Assembly: GCF_030812475.1 (NCBI RefSeq) | Contig: NZ_JAUSSR010000002.1 | Span: 124,001 to 188,000 of the forward strand | Source: Pseudomonas lini | Lineage (GTDB): Bacteria > Pseudomonadota > Gammaproteobacteria > Pseudomonadales > Pseudomonadaceae | Direction: 5' to 3' | Length of the DNA: 64,000 nt | Part shown: positions 53,543 to 60,886 of the stretch, piece by piece | Position numbering within the stretch: position 1 is the stretch's first letter | Layout of the letters: each line of letters opens with the position of its first letter | Program-made: the position numbers and the translations under genes | Notes under the pieces: model-generated | What the model saw: the letters and a program-made list of their open reading frames with translations, nothing else | The model's database searches: none | Told to the model about the DNA's origin: nothing

Positions 53543-54469
53543 TTACTGTAAGGCCCCTGAGCAAAAAAGCCTGGATACGTTTCTCTCGCGATACTGCTTG
53601 GGCGTCATGGACAGTTTTTCCTGGAACAGTCGGGTCATGTGGCTTTGATCCGAGAATCCGCAATCCATGGCGACCGCTTTCAACGGTACATCACGCACCG
53701 TAGACAAGATCCGCTCAGCTTTTTTCAAGCGGCGCGACTGAACGTACTGATGGGGCGAGACCCCGTACACAGCCCCGAACACCCGTACAAAGTACGACGG
53801 GCTCAGGTCAACTATGGCGGCCATGTCTTTGACCGAAATCGGGCAGGACAGGTGTGAATCGATGTATTGCTGAAGCTGGTCGCGCTTCATGTTTGTCAGG
53901 CGAGACGCTTGATCGCTGTCTCTCCGATCACACCGCACATACTGGCGCAGCAGATGAATGCATATCTGAATTTCTAGCGTCTGGGCGAAGATGCGGCTCC
54001 CCGGTTCGCCACTCAAACACTCCATTTCATAGGCCGCCATGAGCCTGGAGAGTTTCGCGTCGTTGACCATGGGGCAGTGGTCGACAAAGACTCCGCCAAC
54101 ATCCTGCTGAAAAACTTCATTGGCAACCTTTGCCATCATCGCTTGCGAGATGTAGATATGACTGACCTCGATATCGTTCATCCAGTACCACCTGGATGAT
54201 TCGCCTCGAGTCAAAATGGTGACGTCGTTATCGCCAACGGACCATTTTTGCCATTGCTTGCCATCATGGAAACCCAGATTGGATGTTCCCGATTTCCATC
54301 TCACCAGCTCGTAATCGCGCATGCCAGGGATGCTGACTTCGGTTTTGTCAAAACGATAGCCCCGAATTGACATGCCGTTATCGGGGGCAGTCTCAACGGT
54401 ACCTTTGATCGTGACCTCGCCTGGGATAACGTCCAGCATTTTTTCTGGCGTTAAGAGGATGGCACTCAT
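53543..54469 (-). CDS. AraC-family regulator
   Basis: Transcription factor of 308 aa. The C-terminal AraC/XylS DNA-binding domain (about 205-300) contains both helix-turn-helices: CPISVKDMAAIVDLSPSYFVRVFGAVYGVSPHQYVQSRRLKKAERIL and VPLKAVAMDCGFSDQSHMTRLFQEKLSMTPKQYR. The N-terminal half is a variable sensing domain. ATG at 54469 follows GGGAGTCGTG; the longer open frame to 54628 is unlikely. It lies 178 bp after the VOC gene on the same strand and may control that set. Not a BenR/XylS match that I can confirm. Confidence 0.88.
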   Translation of the reverse strand: MSAILLTPEKMLDVIPGEVTIKGTVETAPDNGMSIRGYRFDKTEVSIPGMRDYELVRWKSGTSNLGFHDGKQWQKWSVGDNDVTILTRGESSRWYWMNDIEVSHIYISQAMMAKVANEVFQQDVGGVFVDHCPMVNDAKLSRLMAAYEMECLSGEPGSRIFAQTLEIQICIHLLRQYVRCDRRDSDQASRLTNMKRDQLQQYIDSHLSCPISVKDMAAIVDLSPSYFVRVFGAVYGVSPHQYVQSRRLKKAERILSTVRDVPLKAVAMDCGFSDQSHMTRLFQEKLSMTPKQYRERNVSRLFCSGALQ

Positions 54470-54647
54470 CACGACTCCCTTTTTATTTGTATTGGCAGTG
54501 GAGTTTTTTATCAGCACTTGGTGGTTTTTGAGTGTTGATGGCGTAGCGTTCTCACATTCAAAACCTAACACATCCTTCAAGTTTGTACGCAAGACGGGCT
54601 TGCCATCGATCGGAGAGATTTCCACCACTCGTCTGGCAAGCCGTCTC

Positions 54648-55190
54648 TTACTTCACCTGGGTTTCGTGGTCGCTCGGCTCGGTAAAACCCGGCCGCCATC
54701 GGCGCAGGTGAGTGTGGCGCTCGTAGGCCTGCGCCGATGGGTAAGTCACCAGTTCAATCGTGCTTCCCCAAGGCGTGCGAGTGTATACGTAGCGATTACC
54801 TTTCCCGGCGTCACCGCCTGGGAGGTCGCCTGGGCGGCTGAGCAGAACGCCACCAGCCTTCTCCAGACGATTGGCGGCAGTGTCGATATCGTCAACGTAG
54901 ATACAGATGTGCTGAATACCCAAGTCGCTTGGAACAACGGGCTGCGACTGCGGCACCCCAGTGTAGGAAAACAGCTCCAGGTTGGGGCCGTTGCCGAGGC
55001 GAAGCATGCGGATTGCGGTAATCACAGCGCCGGGTGCGATGCCCAGTCCCACCTCCACTTCAGGTCCCCCCAAGGGTGCGTCAAGCATGTCGTATAGCTT
55101 CTCGGCACCAAAGGCGTCGACGAAGAATCGCGTTGCCGCTTCGATATCGGGAACGGTGATGCCTACGTGTTCGATCGCACGAACATTCAT
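54648..55190 (-). CDS. VOC-superfamily (glyoxalase-fold) protein
   Basis: Protein of 180 aa with the paired beta-alpha-beta-beta-beta modules of the vicinal oxygen chelate fold. The four usual metal positions are filled: His in IEHVGITVPD, Glu in NLELFSY, His in GIQHICIYVDDID, Glu in STIELVTYP. It could be a dioxygenase, isomerase or lyase; resemblance to methylmalonyl-CoA-epimerase/glyoxalase types is general only. Its ATG overlaps the stop of the flavoprotein gene (4 bp), so the two are coupled and probably act on one substrate. Confidence 0.8.
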   Translation of the reverse strand: MNVRAIEHVGITVPDIEAATRFFVDAFGAEKLYDMLDAPLGGPEVEVGLGIAPGAVITAIRMLRLGNGPNLELFSYTGVPQSQPVVPSDLGIQHICIYVDDIDTAANRLEKAGGVLLSRPGDLPGGDAGKGNRYVYTRTPWGSTIELVTYPSAQAYERHTHLRRWRPGFTEPSDHETQVK

Positions 55191-57082
55191 GCCAACTCTC
55201 CTATTTTCGCTGCCGCCCAGAATCCTGACTGGGTCGCCTCATACATCCGCCCGCCACGGGATCTCGTGCCGATGCTATGGACGCGGATGTCATCGACTGA
55301 CGCCTCCAGGACAGTCGAAGCATGGCGCGCAGTCGCCATCACCACATGGCCGTCATCGGGCGCCGCGCCTGTTGTCCGGATCGATACGTCCAGGCTCTGG
55401 AGCAGGCCAGTGAGATGATCGCGCTGCATATCATTGGTATCGACACCCACCCCGTCAGCGGATGAAACAAGGCTGACCTTTTTACCTTGCTCGGCCAGCC
55501 ACAGGGCGGCGAACATTGCGGTCTCGGTTTCACCAAACACGGTGATTTCGTCAGCCACGGGCAGATCGCCGTTTGCCAGCAGGTCGGCAACATCCGCACC
55601 CTGATCCTGGGCAACGGTACCGGTGGCAAGCAGTACTGTGTCCCATGGGCTCAAGTCGAGATCGGTGGCATCGGTATTGAGTTGCACGTCGACGCCCACG
55701 CGTTCAATTTCGGTCTCGTAATACCGGATCATGTTCTTGACCTCCATGCGAAAAGGGCTCGCAGCAGCCCAGGCATGAAGCTGGCCGCCGATGCGATCCG
55801 ATTTCTCGACCAGGCGCACCTGGTGTCCGCGCTCAGCGGCCAGGATCGCGGCCTCACAGCCGGACGGCCCGCCACCGACGATCAATACTCGCTGTTGTTT
55901 CGAAGCAGGGCGACGAGCGTCACTCGCCCGACGTTCCTGGCCGAGGCTAGGGTTTATCACGCACTGTGTGCCCTTGCCATTGAACATCCACCGTGAGATG
56001 CATTCATTGACCGCCAGGCAGCGGCGGACACTCTGCGGTTGGCCGCGTCGTGTCTTGTTAACCGTTTCAGGGTCCGCAAGACCGGATCGACCCAAGGCCA
56101 CGAAGTCGAGTTCGCCGTTGGACACCGCTTGTGCCATCTCATCAAAGAGCCAGGTGAGACGACCGACGCCGATCACCGGGATCGAAACACGCTTTTTCAC
56201 AAGCTTGGCGTAATTCACCAACGATCCTGGCGGGACCATGGGCAGCAACGTCATCGCCGTGTCGTAGTTCCCGGCACTGACATCCAGGGCGTCAACGTAA
56301 GGTTCGAGCATTTCGCAGAAGGCCAGGCCATCTTCCAATGAGAGGCCGCCCTCGTAAGGCTCCATCACGCTCAGGCGATACAGGATCGGGAAATCCGCAC
56401 CGACCTGTTCGCGAATCCCGCGCACGACGTCGAGGGCAAAACGTGCCCGGTTCTCCAGGGATCCGCCCCAGCGGTCAGTACGTTTATTTGTGAAAGGGGA
56501 GAGAAACTGACCGAGCAAATAACCATGTGCACCGTGCAGCTCAACGGCATCAAAGCCAGCAGCCACGGCGCGTCGGGCACCTTGGACGTACTTGTCGACC
56601 AGCCCGGGAATTTCATGTTCTTCGATTGCTCGCGGTGGGGTGCCAAAGGCGCTGGTGATGCCTGCTGTCGGCGCGAGTGGCGGTTCGTTCCGTTCCGTAT
56701 TGCCTTGGGAGTTCTGGCGGCCGGTGTGATGCAACTGCACCGCGATCTTCGCGCCTTCGCCGTGGACGGCGTCGACCAGATTGCTGAGTGCGCCGATGAA
56801 CCTGTCGTGGTCAATTCGCATCGGGTGGCCGGCCGTGCGCCCGACTTCCCAATCGATTGAGGTGTTTTCTGTGATGATTAGACCGACCCCTCCACGGGCG
56901 CGGGCCCGATGGTATTCGATCAGCTTATCGTCAACCTCACCGAAGGTGCTGGCGAACTGAGTGAATATCGGCGCTTGCACAAAGCGGTTGCGCAATTGCA
57001 GGGTGCCGATCCGCCCGGGCTGGTAGAGCGCCGCAGCAGGGCTGTCTGTAACTACAAGATTACGGATGTCTGGATGTGCCAT
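55187..57082 (-). CDS. Trimethylamine-dehydrogenase-like OYE/FAD oxidoreductase with an altered Fe-S motif
   Basis: Protein of 631 aa with an Old-Yellow-Enzyme FMN barrel (about 15-365; ELHGAHGYLLGQFLSP holds the usual His pair) and a C-terminal FAD/NAD-type domain (VLIVGGGPSGCEAA). The segment between them reads CLAVNECISRWMFNGKGTQC, aligning with the trimethylamine-dehydrogenase pattern C-x2-C-x2-C-x12-C, but the second Cys is Val (GTC, 56009-56011). The [4Fe-4S] centre may be absent or of another type. The second ATG (57082) is preferred because GAGG lies 8 nt upstream. It is followed, overlapping by 4 bp, by the VOC gene; divergent from nahG. Substrate unknown. Confidence 0.85.
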   Translation of the reverse strand: MAHPDIRNLVVTDSPAAALYQPGRIGTLQLRNRFVQAPIFTQFASTFGEVDDKLIEYHRARARGGVGLIITENTSIDWEVGRTAGHPMRIDHDRFIGALSNLVDAVHGEGAKIAVQLHHTGRQNSQGNTERNEPPLAPTAGITSAFGTPPRAIEEHEIPGLVDKYVQGARRAVAAGFDAVELHGAHGYLLGQFLSPFTNKRTDRWGGSLENRARFALDVVRGIREQVGADFPILYRLSVMEPYEGGLSLEDGLAFCEMLEPYVDALDVSAGNYDTAMTLLPMVPPGSLVNYAKLVKKRVSIPVIGVGRLTWLFDEMAQAVSNGELDFVALGRSGLADPETVNKTRRGQPQSVRRCLAVNECISRWMFNGKGTQCVINPSLGQERRASDARRPASKQQRVLIVGGGPSGCEAAILAAERGHQVRLVEKSDRIGGQLHAWAAASPFRMEVKNMIRYYETEIERVGVDVQLNTDATDLDLSPWDTVLLATGTVAQDQGADVADLLANGDLPVADEITVFGETETAMFAALWLAEQGKKVSLVSSADGVGVDTNDMQRDHLTGLLQSLDVSIRTTGAAPDDGHVVMATARHASTVLEASVDDIRVHSIGTRSRGGRMYEATQSGFWAAAKIGELA

Positions 57083-57197
57083 TGCCATCTCCTCATTATT
57101 TTTTTGTTTTGAGGTTCGAGCATGGAATGAGAACGGGCAGGAGTATTGAACGTTTATGCCGAGGCGTTGAAGAATCCTGCTTAGGCGTCGCAGCGGT

Positions 57198-57229
57198 ACC
57201 AGCCGAGCTCAAGGTAGAGCTCGCCTGGT
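57198..57229. promoter_or_regulatory. Long inverted repeat in the nahG/flavoprotein divergent region
   Basis: ACCAGCCGAGCTC and GAGCTCGCCTGGT form 13-bp arms with one mismatch around AAGGTA. It lies about 116 bp from the flavoprotein start and 27 bp before the NahR-type site of nahG. It may be an operator for the minus-strand genes or an mRNA hairpin. Confidence 0.5.
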
Positions 57230-57255
57230 CAATGACTGCTCGAGCGCACGAGTAA

Positions 57256-57309
57256 TATTCACGCCTGTGATGGAATGTATGAGAGTTGCGGTATTTATCA
57301 ATAGCGCTC
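57256..57309 (+). promoter_or_regulatory. NahR-type promoter element before nahG
   Basis: TATTCACGCCTGTGAT at 57256-57271 and TATTTATCAATAGCGCTC at 57292-57309. The first block resembles the NahR site of nah/sal promoters as I remember it (ATTCAC-GC with a TGAT half). The same two-block pattern with the same offset occurs at 36346 and 37873. It ends 54 bp before the nahG ATG, which suits a LysR-activated promoter. Confidence 0.7.
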
Positions 57310-57363
57310 GGTTGGCGATGATTTGGTTACACCAATAACAATCAGTCTCACGGGTAACTTGCC

Positions 57364-58647
57364 ATGCGTACTTCTCAATCCAAATTGCAAATCGGTATTG
57401 TTGGCGGCGGTATTGCCGGTGTGGCCCTGGCCCTGGACTTGTGCCGTCATTCCCATCTGAGCGTCCAGCTGTTCGAATCGGCTCCAGCCTTTGGCGAGGT
57501 TGGAGCAGGTGTCTCCTTCGGCGCCAATGCCGTTCGTGCCATCGCGGGTCTGGGTATTGCCGAACCCTACCGCAAGATTGCCGACCAGACCCAGGACCCC
57601 TGGCAGGACATCTGGTTCGAATGGCGTCGTGGTGAAGATGCCGGTTATCTGGGCGCCAGCCTGGCCGAAGGGGTAGGGCAGTCTTCGGTACACCGTGCCG
57701 ACTTCCTCGACGCCCTGGCCAGCCAGTTGCCCGAAGGGATCGCCCAGTTCGGCAAGCGCGCCGTCAGCGTGGAGCAGGATGCCGAACAGGCTCGTGTACT
57801 GTTCACCGATGGCACTGAGCATCGCTGCGACCTGTTGATCGCCGCGGACGGTATCAAGTCTTCAATTCGTGATCATGTGCTCAACGGTCTTGGCCAACCC
57901 CTGGTGGCGCCGCGTTTCAGCGGTACCTGCGCCTACCGCGGGATGATCGACAGCGAACAGCTGCGTGCAGCGTACCGGGCCCGGGGTGTCGATGAGCACT
58001 TGATCGATGTCCCGCAGATGTATCTGGGGCTTGATGCACATATCCTCACGTTCCCGGTCAAACAAGGCCGCCTTATCAACGTAGTGGCCTTCATTTCCGA
58101 TCGCAGCCGCCCTGATCCAACCTGGCCGACCGATTCACCGTGGGTGCGCAATGCCAGCCAGGAAGAAATGCTCTCTGCCTTCAATCATTGGGGAGACGCT
58201 GCACGGGTGCTGCTCGAATGCATTCCAGCCCCCACCCTTTGGGCGTTGCATGAACTCGATGAGTTGCCAGGTTACGTGCACGGTCGCGTGGGGCTGATCG
58301 GCGATGCTGCGCACGCCATGTTGCCGCACCAGGGCGCTGGCGCAGGTCAGGGGCTGGAAGACGCCTGGCTTCTGGCCCGATTGCTGGCCGATCCACAGGT
58401 CTTGGACAGCCAGCCACAAGCGGTGCTCGCGGCTTACGACGCCATCCGTCGTCCGCGTGCCTGCCGTGTGCAGCGTACTTCCTGGGAAGCCGGGGAGCTG
58501 TATGAAATGCGCGATCCAGCGGTAGCCGATGATGAACAACTGCTGGGCAAGACCTTGGCAGAGCGGTTCGACTGGCTGTGGAATCACGATATGCAGTCCG
58601 ACCTTCAAGAGGCTCGTGCCCAGTTAGGTTGGCGCGCACTCGCCTAA
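57364..58647 (+). CDS. nahG: Salicylate 1-monooxygenase (salicylate hydroxylase)
   Basis: FAD-dependent aromatic-ring hydroxylase of 427 aa, decarboxylating salicylate to catechol with NADH and oxygen. Motifs: IGIVGGGIAGVALALDL (FAD), the DLLIAADGIKSSIRDHVL (DG) motif, and GRVGLIGDAAHAMLPHQGAGAGQGLEDAWLLARLL (GD). Length and course fit NahG-type salicylate hydroxylases (about 430 aa). It heads the nahG-catA-xylB-nahF series and has a NahR-type element upstream, which supports salicylate as substrate. Confidence 0.87.
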   Translation: MRTSQSKLQIGIVGGGIAGVALALDLCRHSHLSVQLFESAPAFGEVGAGVSFGANAVRAIAGLGIAEPYRKIADQTQDPWQDIWFEWRRGEDAGYLGASLAEGVGQSSVHRADFLDALASQLPEGIAQFGKRAVSVEQDAEQARVLFTDGTEHRCDLLIAADGIKSSIRDHVLNGLGQPLVAPRFSGTCAYRGMIDSEQLRAAYRARGVDEHLIDVPQMYLGLDAHILTFPVKQGRLINVVAFISDRSRPDPTWPTDSPWVRNASQEEMLSAFNHWGDAARVLLECIPAPTLWALHELDELPGYVHGRVGLIGDAAHAMLPHQGAGAGQGLEDAWLLARLLADPQVLDSQPQAVLAAYDAIRRPRACRVQRTSWEAGELYEMRDPAVADDEQLLGKTLAERFDWLWNHDMQSDLQEARAQLGWRALA

Positions 58648-58727
58648 TGATTTGAACCGACAAGCACGGAGAGAGCATCCAGCGGCTCTCTTCGTTCGTG
58701 ATGACAAATAAGATCTGGTGAATCAAG

Positions 58728-59666
58728 ATGACAGTAAAAATTTCTCAACTGCCGCCATTGCAGCAATTCTTCCGACAAGCCTCGGGACTGGACAACAACG
58801 AAGGCGATCCACGCCGCAAGCAGATCGTTTTGCGTTTGCTGCAGGAAGTCGCCCGAGTGATTGAAGATTTGCAGATCAGCGACGATGAGTTCTGGGGGGC
58901 GGTGGACTACGTCAACCGCCTGGGTGCCAAGAACGAAGCAGGTTTGCTGGTCGCTGGACTTGGCATCGAACACTTCCTTGATCTGCTGGCGGATGCCAGG
59001 GATGCCGAGGCGGGCCGGACCGGCGGCACACCACGGACGATTGAAGGTCCGTTGTACGTAGCAGGTGCCCCACTGTGTGAGTATCAAACCCGAATGGATG
59101 ATGGGAGCGAGGACGGCACAGCAACGGTGATGTTCCTGGAGGGACGCGTAACCGACTTGAACGGTCAGCCGATCGCCGGAGCCACCGTGGACTTGTGGCA
59201 AGCCAACACCCAGGGCAACTACTCATACTTCGACAAGAGCCAGTCGGAATTCAACTTGCGTCGACGGATTCTCACGGACGCCAATGGATGCTACCGGGCT
59301 CGTAGCGTCGTGCCTTCGGGGTACGGTTGCGATCCAGCCGGCCCCACTCAGGAATGCCTCGATCAGTTGGGCCGTCACGGGCAGCGACCAGCTCATATCC
59401 ACTTCTTCATTTCCGCCCCTGGGCATGAACATCTGACCACGCAGATCAACTTGTCGAATGACGAGTACCTGTGGGACGACTTCGCCTACGCGACACGCGA
59501 TGGACTGATCGGCGAAGTCAGTTTCGTCGATGACGAGGCACGGGGCGCATTCATGGGCGTGGCAGGGTGCTTTGCCGAGATGACGTTCAATTTCAGCCTG
59601 CGTCCGGCCGCGAGCGAAGAAGTAAGCCATCGTAGCCAACGCCCGCGAGCGTTGCAGTCTGCCTGA
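58728..59666 (+). CDS. catA: Catechol 1,2-dioxygenase
   Basis: Intradiol Fe(III) dioxygenase (312 aa) opening catechol to cis,cis-muconate, the entry to the ortho/beta-ketoadipate route. Iron ligands are readable: Y165 (GNYSYFD), Y199 (VVPSGYGCDP), H223 and H225 (RPAHIHFFISAPGH), plus the LEGRVTDLNGQPIAGATVDLWQANTQG signature and the helical N-terminal dimer domain. It follows nahG by 80 bp. catBC genes are not in the window, so muconate must be handled elsewhere. Confidence 0.95.
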   Translation: MTVKISQLPPLQQFFRQASGLDNNEGDPRRKQIVLRLLQEVARVIEDLQISDDEFWGAVDYVNRLGAKNEAGLLVAGLGIEHFLDLLADARDAEAGRTGGTPRTIEGPLYVAGAPLCEYQTRMDDGSEDGTATVMFLEGRVTDLNGQPIAGATVDLWQANTQGNYSYFDKSQSEFNLRRRILTDANGCYRARSVVPSGYGCDPAGPTQECLDQLGRHGQRPAHIHFFISAPGHEHLTTQINLSNDEYLWDDFAYATRDGLIGEVSFVDDEARGAFMGVAGCFAEMTFNFSLRPAASEEVSHRSQRPRALQSA

Positions 59667-59714
59667 CAAACCGACGTTTTCTCGGCTTTGACGAATCACT
59701 TCAAGGAGACAACG

Positions 59715-60860
59715 ATGTCCCGGACCGATGCACAATCGATGAACATCCGCGCCGCAGTGCTGCGCACCTCCGGAGCCCCATTACAGATCGAGGACGTCCT
59801 GCTCGAGGCCCCTCGACCTACCGAGGTGCGCGTCCGTGTTGTCGCCACAGGCGTCTGCCACACGGACATGGTGGTGCGAGACCAGCTGTTTCCTACACCG
59901 CTGCCCATCATCCTCGGCCATGAAGGTGCGGGTGTAGTCGATGCTGTCGGTTCCGCCGTCACCACGGTAAAATCGGGCGATCACGTGGTCATGACCTATA
60001 TGTCATGCGGCCTTTGCCTGCCTTGCGAAACGGGCCACCCGGCCCACTGTACGCACATGCACCCGCTGAACTTCGGTGGCGGCCGACTCGATGGCAGTAC
60101 TTCTGCTTGCGCTTGTGGCAACGACCACGCCATCCATGACCATTTCTTCGGCCAATCCTCTTTTTCCACTTACACGATCGCCAATGAACGCAACGTGGTC
60201 AAAGTCGCGAAGCAGGCGCCATTGGAACTGTTGGGGCCGCTGGGTTGCGGCATCCAGACTGGCGCGGGATCGGTCCTCAATGCACTGAAGGTTGAGGCCG
60301 GATCGAGCTTCGCCGCCTTTGGCGCGGGCGCGGTCGGCCTGGCAGCGGTAATGGCTGCGAAGGTCGCAGGCGCTACGACCATCATTGCTGTGGACGTCAC
60401 TCCGAGTCGGCTGGAACTGGCGCGCGAACTGGGGGCCACCCATGTCATCAACAGCCGCGAAGAAGATCCGGTTCAACGTATTCATGCCATCACTCAGAGC
60501 GGTGTCAATTACAGCCTCGAATGCTCCGGGCGCTCCGAAGTTCTGCGCCAGGCGATCGACTCACTCACCACGCTTGGCACCTGTGGCATCGTCGGCGCTA
60601 CCAAAGTCGGCACCGAGGTGGCCTTCAATATCAACGACGTGATGATTCCCGGCAAACGGATCATGGGCATCGTCCAAGGCGATGTCGTTGCCAATGCCTT
60701 TATTCCGAAGCTGGTTGATCTCTATCTGCAGGGCCGATTCCCCTTCGACAAGCTTTGCAAGTTTTACGAGTTCGAAGAGGTTAACCAGGCGATGGCCGAT
60801 AGCGAGCGCGGTGTCACCATCAAACCGATTCTTCGCATGCCAGCCCCTGCTTCGGTCTGA
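59715..60860 (+). CDS. xylB: Aryl-alcohol dehydrogenase, Zn-dependent
   Basis: Medium-chain zinc alcohol dehydrogenase (381 aa) resembling benzyl-alcohol dehydrogenase XylB/AreB. Catalytic-zinc residues lie in GVCHTDMVVRD and GHEGAGVVDAVG; structural-zinc cysteines in CGLCLPCETGHPAHC; cofactor motif FGAGAVGLAAVMAAK. ATG at 59715 follows AAGGAGACAACG. In this operon it would oxidise 2-hydroxybenzyl (or benzyl) alcohol to the aldehyde, substrate of the next gene product; this is inferred. Confidence 0.88.
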   Translation: MSRTDAQSMNIRAAVLRTSGAPLQIEDVLLEAPRPTEVRVRVVATGVCHTDMVVRDQLFPTPLPIILGHEGAGVVDAVGSAVTTVKSGDHVVMTYMSCGLCLPCETGHPAHCTHMHPLNFGGGRLDGSTSACACGNDHAIHDHFFGQSSFSTYTIANERNVVKVAKQAPLELLGPLGCGIQTGAGSVLNALKVEAGSSFAAFGAGAVGLAAVMAAKVAGATTIIAVDVTPSRLELARELGATHVINSREEDPVQRIHAITQSGVNYSLECSGRSEVLRQAIDSLTTLGTCGIVGATKVGTEVAFNINDVMIPGKRIMGIVQGDVVANAFIPKLVDLYLQGRFPFDKLCKFYEFEEVNQAMADSERGVTIKPILRMPAPASV

Positions 60861-60886
60861 TTATTTCGATTTCAAAGGTACCTGCA

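Noticed and set aside
37909..57309. The 18-bp repeat flanking the phenol block as a transposon target duplication
   Set aside because: Each copy belongs to a longer two-block promoter-like pattern, a third related site exists at 36346, and no transposase or terminal inverted repeats were seen.
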